In this document: positions 1 to 7,934 of the stretch, one piece after another
Layout of the letters: every line of letters starts with the position of its first letter
Position numbering within the stretch: the first letter of the stretch is position 1
Assembly (NCBI GenBank): GCA_964468435.1
Contig: CAYXVE010000083.1
Location: forward strand, 1-17,824
Reading direction: 5' to 3'
Length of the DNA: 17,824 nt
Source: JBCCTX01 sp964468435
GTDB lineage: Bacteria > Bacteroidota > Bacteroidia > J057
Program-made: the position numbers and the translations under genes
The notes under the pieces: generated by a model
Databases searched by the model: none
Told to the model about the DNA's origin: nothing
The model's input: the letters and a program-made list of their open reading frames with translations, nothing else

Positions 1-261
1 ACAATCCCCAACAGGATTAATGCAATCCTGCGTAGTATAAATAGTTAGGGGTATGAACAAATCACCTTGACTCACATTGTTTATCGTGATCTGGGTTAAT
101 CCGACTATGTTACAAAGACTGGTACTGAAGTTAATGGTCTCTGCCTGTCCATTGTTGTTAAAAGATGCGATACAGTTTTGCGTAAAAGCATACAACGCGT
201 TCAAAGTAAGTGCCAAAGTCAATATGGACCGGCACCAACGAGTGTAATAACGAATTCTCAT
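1..261 (-). CDS. Secreted Cys-containing protein of unknown function, N-terminal part
   Basis: An open frame of 87 codons begins with ATG at 261 and stays open to the left edge, so only the N-terminus is present. Residues 1-11 are basic (several Arg), residues 12-26 are hydrophobic, and a Thr-Gln follows near residue 28, which together look like a Sec signal peptide with the cleavage style common in Bacteroidota. The mature part is Asn/Thr/Ile-rich with Cys at about residues 30, 50, 80 and 87, which suggests a disulfide-stabilised extracellular beta-rich domain. In-frame stops lie upstream with no other ATG between, which supports this start. It points away from the uronate genes and shares the 262-920 spacer with the regulator. 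I do not recognise the family. Confidence 0.6.
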   Translation of the reverse strand, partial: MRIRYYTRWCRSILTLALTLNALYAFTQNCIASFNNNGQAETINFSTSLCNIVGLTQITINNVSQGDLFIPLTIYTTQDCINPVGDC

Positions 262-920
262 TGTGCAGCTTATTAAATGTGTGTTACTAAGGTTACTTTA
301 GGATTATTTGACAAGCTAAAAATATTGATAACGGATGCGATTTACACCAAATAATCCATGTTACAAATATAACAACATTTATAACATATACTATTTTTAT
401 TTTGATCTGCTTCATTAATTACAAACGCATCATTAAACATACTTAACACAATACAGTATGAACAGCCACTAGATCTATTGTTACTTGAGTATAGCCCTCA
501 TTCCTTACCCTTGAGTTCATCATCTCTGTATTTGTATTTTACACCATTAACCTGTTTATACCGTTGATTCTTTTATTACTTACACAAACAGATATGAGTA
601 TTTAAGGAAGCTATTCTTCCTCCAGTGTATATCGCACTGCATGCCACGATTCACAATTGCAATATGGGTCCTTATGAATCTATTGGAAAAATGCTTCTCT
701 TTCTGATATGATTATACGAAATTCCGTCATCAGTTTTTGCATAAATATGCGTGCAATGCAACTATGCATTGCTATCATAGACTATGCATCTGTACTAAGC
801 GGGAAGTTTGTAGAGCTTCATAGAGGGATTGAATTTGAACAGTAATTGACTTTTTGTTAGAAGTAGCTTAGCTTAGCACAAATCATATGTAAAACATTTT
901 TACTTATTTAATTTCCTTCG
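262..920. other. AT-rich intergenic region between divergent genes
   Basis: About 660 bases separate the left-edge secreted protein (minus strand) from the GntR regulator (plus strand). No open frame with convincing protein character was seen on either strand. The region is AT-rich. Its notable content is a cluster of inverted and direct repeats at 739-789, annotated separately, about 130-180 bases upstream of the regulator start. No sequence clearly matches the Bacteroidota -33/-7 promoter consensus (TTTG and TAnnTTTG), so promoters for the two divergent genes are presumed but not located. Confidence 0.6.
739..789. promoter_or_regulatory. Cluster of inverted and direct repeats, candidate operator upstream of the GntR gene
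   Basis: Three elements sit close together. GCATA-AA-TATGC at 739-750 is a perfect 5-bp inverted repeat. GCAATGCA-ACTA-TGCATTGC at 753-772 is a perfect 8-bp inverted repeat with a 4-base spacer. ACTATGCAT at 761-769 recurs at 781-789, exactly 20 bases (about two helical turns) further on. The core TATGCATTGC (763-772) resembles TACGTATTGC at 2634-2643 upstream of uxuA, with 8 of 10 bases equal. These are the properties of a dimeric repressor site. Binding by the GntR protein encoded just downstream is an inference. The sequence does not match the classical FadR-family half-sites (TNGTnnnACNA). Confidence 0.4.
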
Positions 921-1646
921 TTGGACAACAAGGCACAAAATACACATTTCCTAACCCCAGTTCCGGCCGCAACAAAGGCAGATCAGGTAGAAGAAAAGGT
1001 TCTAAATTACCTTCGTTCGGGCAATTTCAAACCTGGCGACACGATTCCCAAAGAAGAGGAGTTATCAAAGGCATTGAATGTCAGTCGCCCTGTGATCAGA
1101 GAGGCTATGAGCAGACTGAGGATGTTTGGAATGATCGAATCGCGTAAGAGAAGGGGTGCAATACTCAGACAACCTGATCTGATCGGAGCATTGGAAAGAG
1201 TACTTATGCCAAATATGTTAAGTGAAGAAACCCGCCAGGATATTTTTGAGCTTCGCCTCGTGCTAGAATTAGGTATAGCAGACTTCTTATTTCTCAGACG
1301 TACTCCAAAAGACCTCGAAGAATTGGAAAAATTAGTTTCTGACGAGAGCGATTTACTCAAACATCCCCGCACCCCTAAAAACATCCTATTACTGATCGAA
1401 AAAGATATCGCCTTCCATGGGAAGCTATATCAGATTGCAGGCAATAAAATGCTTCAAAGTCTTCAACGCGTGATCCTTCCCACTATACGCCATGTCATCG
1501 ACCATCAGTTTAAGATGAATCCACTATCTTATGGTAAAATAACGCATGAAAATCTTCTTGATATCCTGACCAACGGTACGCCGGAAGATTTTCGAATGGC
1601 CATGCGTAGCCACCTGGAATATCATTTTGAGCAACTTCATACATGA
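921..1646 (+). CDS. GntR/FadR-family transcriptional regulator, likely uronate-responsive
   Basis: A 241-residue protein with the two-domain layout of the FadR subfamily. The winged helix-turn-helix covers about residues 21-85 (the SRPVIREAMSRL recognition helix lies at 55-66). An all-helical FCD ligand domain covers about 105-240. The metal-binding pattern of FCD domains is visible as D162-x3-H166, H209 (in THENLL) and H231 (near the end). Related regulators (UxuR, ExuR, LldR, GntR) sense uronates or other acids, and the neighbouring uronate genes point to a uronate or a pathway intermediate as ligand. The start is TTG at 921: an in-frame TAA lies just upstream and the first ATG falls inside the DNA-binding domain. 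Its stop overlaps the next start codon (ATGA), so the two genes are probably translationally coupled. It probably represses its own unit and the uxuA operon (inference). Confidence 0.88.
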   Translation: MDNKAQNTHFLTPVPAATKADQVEEKVLNYLRSGNFKPGDTIPKEEELSKALNVSRPVIREAMSRLRMFGMIESRKRRGAILRQPDLIGALERVLMPNMLSEETRQDIFELRLVLELGIADFLFLRRTPKDLEELEKLVSDESDLLKHPRTPKNILLLIEKDIAFHGKLYQIAGNKMLQSLQRVILPTIRHVIDHQFKMNPLSYGKITHENLLDILTNGTPEDFRMAMRSHLEYHFEQLHT

Positions 1647-2458
1647 AAAACTTATTTGATCTATCAGATAAAGTGGCAGTCATCACCGGGGGCGGAGGCG
1701 TACTGGGAGGAAGTATGGCCGCCTACCTTGCCATGCAAGGTGTCAAAATCGCTATTCTGGACCTGCGTCTGGAGCAAGCCGAGCTCAGAGCTGAGGAACT
1801 CAGACAACTCGGAGGTGTATCCCTTGCCCTGGAATCCAACGTACTGGACGAAGCACAACTCACTTCCGTCTGTGAACAAGTAGTCCAGCAATGGGGTAAA
1901 ATTGATATCCTGATCAATGCTGCTGGCGGAAATATGCCTGGAGCTACGATTGGACCCGACCAGACCATTTTTGACCTATCCATTGATAGCTTCAAAAAGG
2001 TATCCGAGCTAAACCTAACAGGGTCTGTAATCCCTTCTATTATTTTTGGAAAACAAATGACGAAGCAGCAAGCAGGCGTAATTATTAACATTTCCTCTAT
2101 GACTGCCCAACGTGTTATTACACGCGTAGTTGGGTACTCTGCTGCCAAGTCAGCGATTGATAATTTTACCAAGTGGATGGCCGTAGAAATGGCCCGTAAG
2201 TTTGGTGAAGGCATTCGCGTGAATGCTATTGCACCTGGTTTCTTTATCGGAGACCAGAACCGCAAGCTGCTGCTTAATGAAGATGGAAGCCTTACCCAAC
2301 GGGGAGAAACAATCATTGCCCATACTCCTATGGGACGATTCGGCGAAGCAGAAGAACTCAATGGGACCATACACTGGCTCTGTAGTGAAGCCTCAAAATT
2401 TATCACTGGTGTCGTTGTACCCATTGATGGTGGCTTCAGCGTATTTTCTGGGGTATAA
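1643..2458 (+). CDS. uxuB: SDR-family D-mannonate oxidoreductase (D-fructuronate reductase)
   Basis: A 271-residue classical short-chain dehydrogenase/reductase. The nucleotide-binding motif TGGGGVLG is at 15-22, NAAGG at 92-96, Asn124, and the catalytic Ser152 with Tyr165-x3-Lys169. The C-terminal ending IDGGFSVFSGV (261-271) is what I recall for the SDR-type mannonate oxidoreductases (Bacillus YjmF type) that replace the long-chain UxuB of E. coli. It would reduce D-fructuronate to D-mannonate in the cytoplasm with NAD(P)H, the step between UxaC and UxuA. Both of those enzymes are encoded just downstream, which fixes this assignment better than similarity alone. It overlaps the regulator by 4 bases and has its own terminator, so regulator and enzyme form a separate two-gene unit. 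The symbol denotes function; the protein is not homologous to E. coli UxuB. Confidence 0.85.
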   Translation: MKNLFDLSDKVAVITGGGGVLGGSMAAYLAMQGVKIAILDLRLEQAELRAEELRQLGGVSLALESNVLDEAQLTSVCEQVVQQWGKIDILINAAGGNMPGATIGPDQTIFDLSIDSFKKVSELNLTGSVIPSIIFGKQMTKQQAGVIINISSMTAQRVITRVVGYSAAKSAIDNFTKWMAVEMARKFGEGIRVNAIAPGFFIGDQNRKLLLNEDGSLTQRGETIIAHTPMGRFGEAEELNGTIHWLCSEASKFITGVVVPIDGGFSVFSGV

Positions 2459-2470
2459 TCCCCTCCTGAT

Positions 2471-2509
2471 GAGGAAGTCTCAAAAGTCAACTTCCTCGGT
2501 TATTTTTTT
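2471..2509 (+). terminator. Intrinsic terminator of the gntR-uxuB unit
   Basis: GAGGAAGT (2471-2478) pairs perfectly with ACTTCCTC (2490-2497) across an 11-base loop. A T-run follows at 2503-2509. It starts 12 bases after the SDR stop codon. The same stem sequence is used by the terminator at the far end of the uxuA operon. Confidence 0.8.
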
Positions 2510-2707
2510 ACTGTTTTTAAAAATACTACGGCCATTTTTAAAAACTTATAACTTATGCTCTGTTGTACAGACTTAATGGGCATATGTTAAATGAAGGTTT
2601 GTGGTAGTTTGACTCGTATACAGCCATGCCGCATACGTATTGCATGAAGGCTTTACAGCATTGATGAGTTGAGTATAAAAAGACTATTAACATAAAATAC
2701 TTTTACA
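2510..2707. promoter_or_regulatory. Intergenic region carrying the presumed uxuA operon promoter
   Basis: Nearly 200 bases lie between the terminator and uxuA, enough for an independent promoter. Two TTTG tetramers (2598-2601, 2608-2611) could serve as a Bacteroidota -33 element. A loose TACGTATTG at 2634-2642 sits where a -7 element might be, but it does not match TAnnTTTG exactly and the spacing is long. The palindromic element at 2625-2646 overlaps this position, as expected for a repressor that blocks the promoter. The promoter call rests mainly on gene layout. Confidence 0.4.
2625..2646. promoter_or_regulatory. Palindromic element upstream of uxuA, candidate operator
   Basis: CATGC (2625-2629) and GCATG (2642-2646) form outer inverted arms. 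Between them lies ATACGTAT (2633-2640), a perfect 8-base palindrome that is offset from the centre of the arms. GCATA-CG-TATTGC (2631-2643) strongly resembles GCATA-AA-TATGC (739-750) and the TATGCATTGC half of the inverted repeat at 753-772 upstream of the regulator. Recurrence upstream of both units suggests one shared regulator, most simply the GntR protein of this locus (inference). Confidence 0.4.
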
Positions 2708-3910
2708 ATGGAGCAAACCTGGAGATGGTACGGCCCCAACGATCCCGTAAGCCTGCATGACATCCAGCAGGCTGGAGCTACTGGTATCGTTACTGCTCTT
2801 CACCACATCCCCAATGGCGAGGTGTGGACTGTTGAAGAGATTGAAAAACGCAAACGTGAAATTGAATGGGATGCAACCCGAAACCGGCCTAGAAACTTGA
2901 GATGGTCGGTCGTGGAAAGTGTTCCTGTACATGAGTCTATCAAGACTGGCTCTGCTGAAAGAGATTACTATATCTCTGTATACCAGGACTGTATTAGAAA
3001 CCTGGGTGCTTCTGGTATCAAAACAATTTGCTACAATTTCATGCCAATCCTCGATTGGACACGTACGGATCTGGCATATGAGGTGTCAGACGGATCAAAA
3101 GCCCTGAGATTCGACGCTACTGCTTTTGCTGCATTTGAACTGTATATCCTGCAACGTCCTGGCGCAGAGAATACCTATTCCGAGGAAGTCAAGACCCGCG
3201 CAAAAGTTTTCATGGACCAGCTAGTAGACGAATCCCGCAAAACCTTAATCAACAACATTATTGCAGGATTACCGGGCTCAGAAGAAGGATATACGCTCAA
3301 TCAATTTCAGACTGCGCTGGATAAGTATAAAAATGTAAGCGATAAAGCACTTCGGGATAACCTGGCATACTTCCTACAAGCTATTACCCCTACTGCGGAA
3401 GAGGCTGGAGTACGTATGGCTATTCACCCAGATGACCCACCATTCCCACTATTGGGACTTCCACGTGTTGTGAGTACCGAAAGCGACCTCAAGGAATTGC
3501 TCTCTTACGCAGACTCCCCCAGTAATGGATTTACCATGTGTACGGGGTCTTATGGTGTACGAGCCGATAATGATCTGCCAGGTATGATCAGAAGGCTCGG
3601 AGACAAAATGCATTTTATCCATCTTAGAAGCACCAAGAGAGATGAATTAGGCAACTTCTTTGAAGCTGACCACCTCGATGGCGATGTAAATATGTACGAA
3701 GTAATCAAAGCCATTCACGAAGAAGAGCTCAGTAGAAAAAAAGCAGGACGCGCTGATGCCAGTATCCCTGTAAGGCCAGACCATGGACACCAAATGCTGG
3801 ATGACCTTCACAAGCAGACGAATCCTGGTTATTCGGCTATTGGCAGACTCAGGGGATTGGCTGAAATAAGAGGATTAGAACTGGGAATCGCAAAATCCAT
3901 GACCCAATAA
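2708..3910 (+). CDS. uxuA: D-mannonate dehydratase
   Basis: A 400-residue protein, the usual length for UxuA (E. coli about 394). It starts with the family-typical WRWYGPNDPVSL (residues 5-16). Further family blocks are visible: YNFMPILDWTRT (109-120), HPDDPP (240-245), CTGS (278-281), HFIHLRS (302-308) and PDHGHQM (357-363). The His, Cys and Asp residues in the last four blocks form the divalent metal (Fe/Mn) site of this xylose-isomerase-like TIM barrel. It dehydrates D-mannonate to 2-keto-3-deoxy-D-gluconate in the cytoplasm. It is the first gene of the long plus-strand run and follows the candidate operator and promoter. The following sulfatase starts only 7 bases after its stop. Confidence 0.96.
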   Translation: MEQTWRWYGPNDPVSLHDIQQAGATGIVTALHHIPNGEVWTVEEIEKRKREIEWDATRNRPRNLRWSVVESVPVHESIKTGSAERDYYISVYQDCIRNLGASGIKTICYNFMPILDWTRTDLAYEVSDGSKALRFDATAFAAFELYILQRPGAENTYSEEVKTRAKVFMDQLVDESRKTLINNIIAGLPGSEEGYTLNQFQTALDKYKNVSDKALRDNLAYFLQAITPTAEEAGVRMAIHPDDPPFPLLGLPRVVSTESDLKELLSYADSPSNGFTMCTGSYGVRADNDLPGMIRRLGDKMHFIHLRSTKRDELGNFFEADHLDGDVNMYEVIKAIHEEELSRKKAGRADASIPVRPDHGHQMLDDLHKQTNPGYSAIGRLRGLAEIRGLELGIAKSMTQ

Positions 3911-3917
3911 GCCTAAT

Positions 3918-5438
3918 ATGATCTCTACTCGCATCTACCGTTTCAGCTACATGGTCTATACCATGATCCTGCTGTTTTTAGGTTGTTCCTATCAACAGGA
4001 TCAGCAAAAGCCCCATTCAGCATTGCCTAATATTATTTTTATTCTGGCAGATGATATGGGCTACGGCGATATTCAGGCTATCAATCCAGAAGCCAAAGTT
4101 AAGACTCCTCATCTGGATCGAATCGTACGGGAAGGTATGCATTTCACAGATGCCCATTCAGGATCTGCCGTATGTACTCCAAGCCGGTATGGAGTGCTTA
4201 CTGGTAGATACTGTTTTCGTACCCGGCTCAAGTCAGGCGTTCTTTCGGGGCTCTCCCCTTCTCTCCTTGAACCCAGACGCATGACAGTGGCATCCCTGCT
4301 CCATCAGGGTGGTTATCATAATGCCTGTATAGGTAAATGGCATCTGGGACTTGACTGGAAAAAGAAAGATCCCACTCAAATGCTTTATACGGGTAGTGGA
4401 TGGGCTGACCAGAACACTCAAAATATAGACTTTGGCGCTGAAATACATGGAGGACCCTCAGATCACGGATTTGATTATTCATATATCATTCCAGCTTCTC
4501 TCGATATCCCACCTTACTGCTATATCAGAAATGGATATGTCGTGGGTGAGAATATGGAAAAAATAACTGGAATCAATGAGGGACGTGGCTTGTTCTGGCG
4601 GGCTGGTGATGCTACTGCAGGATTTGATTTTATCCAGACCCTACCCCATCTCACTGATGAAGCTACTGCCTATATCAAGCGTAGACATGAAGAGGACCCT
4701 GAATCGCCATTTTTTCTGTACTTCCCCCTTACAGCACCCCATACCCCATGGGTACCCATAGAGGCATTCCAAGGCACCTCTGAATCCGGTACATATGGAG
4801 ACTTTATTCAACAAGTGGATCATACTACAGGACAGATACTCGCACTACTGGATAGCCTGAACATCGCAGAACATACCCTGATCATCTTTACCAGCGACAA
4901 TGGATCTCACTGGAAGCCAGAGGATATTGAGCAATATGACCATTACGCCAATGATGACTTGAGCGGGATGAAATCAGATGCCTGGGAAGGTGGACACAGG
5001 GTGCCATTTGTTGCAAGATGGCCAGAGCAGATCGAGCCTTCTACCCATAGCGATCAGCTGGTATGCCTGACTGATCTGCTGGCTACCTGTGCTGATATCA
5101 GCAACCAAAAGCTTCCTTTTCAAGCGGGCGAGGACAGCTACAGCTTTTTGCCAGCATTAAAGGGTGATAAAAAATCGGAAAACGTAAGAAAAGATGTCAT
5201 ACATCATAGCATAAATGGTACTTTCGCAATGAGAAAGGGTAAGTGGAAGCTAATTCTTGCCCGTGGTTCGGGAGGCTGGTCATATGAAGGAAGTGAAAAT
5301 GACCCTCCTGGACAATTGTATGACATGAAAAACGACAGAAGTGAAACGCAAAATCTATATGACGAATTTCCTGAGGTAGTTGAGGAATTGACTCAAACTC
5401 TGGAAATGTATCAGACCGAGCAAAGATCGAGATACTGA
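3918..5438 (+). CDS. Sulfatase 1, S1-family arylsulfatase-type lipoprotein
   Basis: A 506-residue type I sulfatase. A hydrophobic N-terminus ends in LFLGC, with Cys23 as the probable lipidation site (the -3 residue is Phe, slightly off the canonical lipobox). Metal-binding Asp45-Asp46 lie in LADDMGYGD. The sulfatase signature CTPSR at 86-90 carries Cys86, which would be converted to formylglycine, followed by LTGR. Active-site blocks GKWHLG (Lys140), APHTP (273-277), TSDNG (Asp327, Asn328), Lys352 and His360 are all present, so the enzyme looks active. It hydrolyses a sulfate ester on a carbohydrate outside the cytoplasm. The stretch around HGGPSDHGFDYSY (177-189) recalls arylsulfatase A/S1_15-like enzymes, some of which cut 6-O-sulfated amino sugars, but the substrate is not readable. 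It lies between uxuA and uxaC, so its substrate should be linked to a uronate. No acidic surface-export motif follows Cys23. Confidence 0.9.
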   Translation: MISTRIYRFSYMVYTMILLFLGCSYQQDQQKPHSALPNIIFILADDMGYGDIQAINPEAKVKTPHLDRIVREGMHFTDAHSGSAVCTPSRYGVLTGRYCFRTRLKSGVLSGLSPSLLEPRRMTVASLLHQGGYHNACIGKWHLGLDWKKKDPTQMLYTGSGWADQNTQNIDFGAEIHGGPSDHGFDYSYIIPASLDIPPYCYIRNGYVVGENMEKITGINEGRGLFWRAGDATAGFDFIQTLPHLTDEATAYIKRRHEEDPESPFFLYFPLTAPHTPWVPIEAFQGTSESGTYGDFIQQVDHTTGQILALLDSLNIAEHTLIIFTSDNGSHWKPEDIEQYDHYANDDLSGMKSDAWEGGHRVPFVARWPEQIEPSTHSDQLVCLTDLLATCADISNQKLPFQAGEDSYSFLPALKGDKKSENVRKDVIHHSINGTFAMRKGKWKLILARGSGGWSYEGSENDPPGQLYDMKNDRSETQNLYDEFPEVVEELTQTLEMYQTEQRSRY

Positions 5439-5473
5439 TTCATTTTTGTAAACCTGAATAAAAAATACCTGTA

Positions 5474-6898
5474 ATGAAAAAGACCTTCTTATCCGAAGAT
5501 TTTTTACTGGAAAACGAAACTGCTATACGCTTGTATCACGAATATGCCAAGGATATGCCGGTCATAGACTACCACAATCACCTACCTCCGGATCAGATTG
5601 CAACCAATAAAAACTTTATCAACCTGACCGAAATATGGCTTAAAGGTGATCATTATAAATGGAGAGCTATGCGGGCAAATGGTGTTGCGGAAAAATACAT
5701 AACAGGCGAAGAAACAGATGACAAAACCAAGTTTATGTATTGGGCTGAGACGGTGCCTTACACCATGCGTAATCCGTTGTATCACTGGACACACATGGAG
5801 CTCAGAAAGCCCTTCGGCATCAAAAAGATCCTATCGACTGATACAGCCGAAGAGATTTATGATCAGGCCAGTGAAATGCTCCAAACTCCTGACTTTTCTA
5901 CACAACGACTGCTCGCCCGGGCCAACGTAAAAGCTCTTTGTACCACAGACGATCCTACCGACTCACTGGAATATCACAAGGCTCTGGCAAAAAGTTCCTT
6001 TGAGATAGACATAAGACCCACTTTTCGTCCAGACAAGGCCATGGACCCGACAGATCCTATAGCCTACCGCGACTACATTGACCAATTGGGCAATGTAGCA
6101 GATATAGAGATCGTACACTTCATAGATCTCCTAGAAGCACTACAAAGAAGACATCAGCACTTTCACGACCATGGTTGCCGCTTGTCTGACCATGGTCTGG
6201 AAACCTTCTATGCTACTGACTATCAAGATCATGAGATAGAAAACAACTTTTCCAGACTTCGATATGGGCAACCCTTGTCTCAGCATGAGCAAAATCAGCT
6301 TCGATCTGCTTTGCTGTATCATCTCGCTATCATGGACCATGAAAAAGGCTGGTCGCAGCAATTTCATATTGGAGCTATTCGCAATAACAATGGACATATT
6401 ATCCGTCTGCTCGGAAAAGACGCAGGATGCGACTCCATAGGTGACTGGAACCATACTGTGGCCATGTCAAAATTTTTTGATCGCCTGAGTTCTGAAGAAA
6501 AACTGACCCAAACCATTGTCTATAATCTCAACCCCAGGGACAACGAGACATTTGCCACCATGATGGGTAACTTCAATGATGGCAATATTCCTGGTAAAAT
6601 GCAGTTTGGAACTGCATGGTGGTTTATGGACCAGAAACTGGGTATGATAGACCAGATGAATGTGCTGTCAAATATGGGGCTACTTAGCCGCTTTGTGGGT
6701 ATGCTGACTGATTCCAGAAGTTTTCTGTCCTTCTCCCGGCATGAATACTTCCGCAGAATACTCTGTAACCTGTTGGGTACGGATATGGAAAAAGGTGAAT
6801 TGCCGGATGACATACAATGGATTGGAAAAATGGTTCAGGATATATGCTATTATAACGCCCAGAAATACTTTGCTTTTGAAGAAATTGTAACGGCATAG
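5474..6898 (+). CDS. uxaC: Glucuronate (uronate) isomerase
   Basis: A 474-residue protein of the usual UxaC length. The metal-binding motif DYHNHL is at 32-37 (His34, His36), CTTDDPTDSL at 156-165, RPTFRPDK at 181-188, and the C-terminal SFLSFSRHEYFRR block of the family follows. It belongs to the amidohydrolase-like TIM barrels and interconverts D-glucuronate with D-fructuronate (and D-galacturonate with D-tagaturonate) in the cytoplasm. The neighbouring enzymes use fructuronate and mannonate, and no tagaturonate reductase or altronate dehydratase is present, so glucuronate is the expected substrate here. A 35-base gap separates it from sulfatase 1. The TRAP binding protein starts 4 bases after its stop, so isomerase and transporter are cotranscribed. 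Confidence 0.96.
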   Translation: MKKTFLSEDFLLENETAIRLYHEYAKDMPVIDYHNHLPPDQIATNKNFINLTEIWLKGDHYKWRAMRANGVAEKYITGEETDDKTKFMYWAETVPYTMRNPLYHWTHMELRKPFGIKKILSTDTAEEIYDQASEMLQTPDFSTQRLLARANVKALCTTDDPTDSLEYHKALAKSSFEIDIRPTFRPDKAMDPTDPIAYRDYIDQLGNVADIEIVHFIDLLEALQRRHQHFHDHGCRLSDHGLETFYATDYQDHEIENNFSRLRYGQPLSQHEQNQLRSALLYHLAIMDHEKGWSQQFHIGAIRNNNGHIIRLLGKDAGCDSIGDWNHTVAMSKFFDRLSSEEKLTQTIVYNLNPRDNETFATMMGNFNDGNIPGKMQFGTAWWFMDQKLGMIDQMNVLSNMGLLSRFVGMLTDSRSFLSFSRHEYFRRILCNLLGTDMEKGELPDDIQWIGKMVQDICYYNAQKYFAFEEIVTA

Positions 6899-6902
6899 AA
6901 AA

Positions 6903-7901
6903 ATGACAAAAAAAGGACTATTCTACGCATGGATCATATGTTTAGGTTTTTCTTTGGGGATGCTATTTACAGGTTGTCAAAGCAGTCAATCTACCAAGAT
7001 TCTCCACCTAGGGCATGGCCTTCCTACTAACCACCCTGTTCACAAGGCAATGGTATACATGCAGGAGCGGCTCGAAGAAAAGTCTGGAGGAAAAATGAAA
7101 ATCAAAATCTATTCAGATGCTCAACTCGGCCCTGAGCGCGTGCTCCTAGAGTTAGTACAGATCGGCAGTATCGCCATGACCAAGGTAAGCGGAGCTGTGA
7201 TGACCAATTTTGCACCGGAATATGGAGTCCTGGAAATGCCATACCTATTCAGAGACAAAGATCACATGTTTTCTGTCTTTGAGGGTGAAATAGGCAAAGA
7301 AATACTTACTAAAGGGGAACAGTTCTGGCTAAGGGGACTTTGCTTCTATGATGCGGGGAGCAGGAGTTTTTATACCAAGGAAAAACCCGTAGAAACGCCT
7401 GAAAATCTGGATGGACTCAAAATCAGAGTTCAGAACAGCCAGAATGCCGTTGCAATGGTCAACATCTTGGGAGGAGCTGCTACTCCTATACCCTATGGTG
7501 AACTCTATACAGCACTTCAGCAGGGGGTCGTAGATGGTGCTGAAAATAATCCGCCTTCTCTCTATACTTCTCGTCATTATGAGGTATGCAAGTACTATTC
7601 GCTAGACGAGCATACTTCTGTCCCGGATATCCTACTGATCAGTACCAAGGTGTGGAATAGTCTTTCAGATCAGGAGCGCACCTGGCTACAAGAAGCAGCA
7701 GACGAATCCGCAGAAGCCCAAAAAAAATACTGGGCAGCGTCTGAAGCTGAATCTATGAGGGTCATGGAAGAAGCAGGTGTGAAGATTACACGTCCGGACA
7801 AAACAGCTTTTGTAGAGAAAGTGCAGCCCCTGGTCGAGGAATTAAAGGATGGTAAACCTATTCTCTATGATTTGTATCAACGCATTAAGTCAGTACAATA
7901 A
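6903..7901 (+). CDS. dctP: TRAP transporter substrate-binding lipoprotein (DctP family)
   Basis: A 332-residue DctP-type extracytoplasmic binding protein. The N-terminal hydrophobic segment ends in LFTGC, making Cys25 a likely lipidation site. Family blocks include YSDAQLGPERV (70-80), GLKIRVQNS (171-179) containing the conserved Arg175 that usually binds the substrate carboxylate, PYGELYTALQQGVVDGAE (197-214) and Asn215-Asn216. It captures an organic acid, most likely a uronate given the gene order, and passes it to the membrane subunits encoded next. A second Arg at 154 (GSR) may also contact ligand. Being lipid-anchored rather than freely periplasmic is a departure from the proteobacterial model. 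It overlaps nothing and is 33 bases upstream of dctQ. Confidence 0.93.
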   Translation: MTKKGLFYAWIICLGFSLGMLFTGCQSSQSTKILHLGHGLPTNHPVHKAMVYMQERLEEKSGGKMKIKIYSDAQLGPERVLLELVQIGSIAMTKVSGAVMTNFAPEYGVLEMPYLFRDKDHMFSVFEGEIGKEILTKGEQFWLRGLCFYDAGSRSFYTKEKPVETPENLDGLKIRVQNSQNAVAMVNILGGAATPIPYGELYTALQQGVVDGAENNPPSLYTSRHYEVCKYYSLDEHTSVPDILLISTKVWNSLSDQERTWLQEAADESAEAQKKYWAASEAESMRVMEEAGVKITRPDKTAFVEKVQPLVEELKDGKPILYDLYQRIKSVQ

Positions 7902-7934
7902 TGTATCTGTCCCAACATTAATTAGCAGAATGAA

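Noticed and set aside
1723..2490. A 255-codon minus-strand open frame covering the SDR gene
   Set aside because: It is antisense to a gene with complete SDR motifs, is Ser/Pro/Ile-rich in the way of a complementary-frame artefact, and has no recognisable domain or signal.
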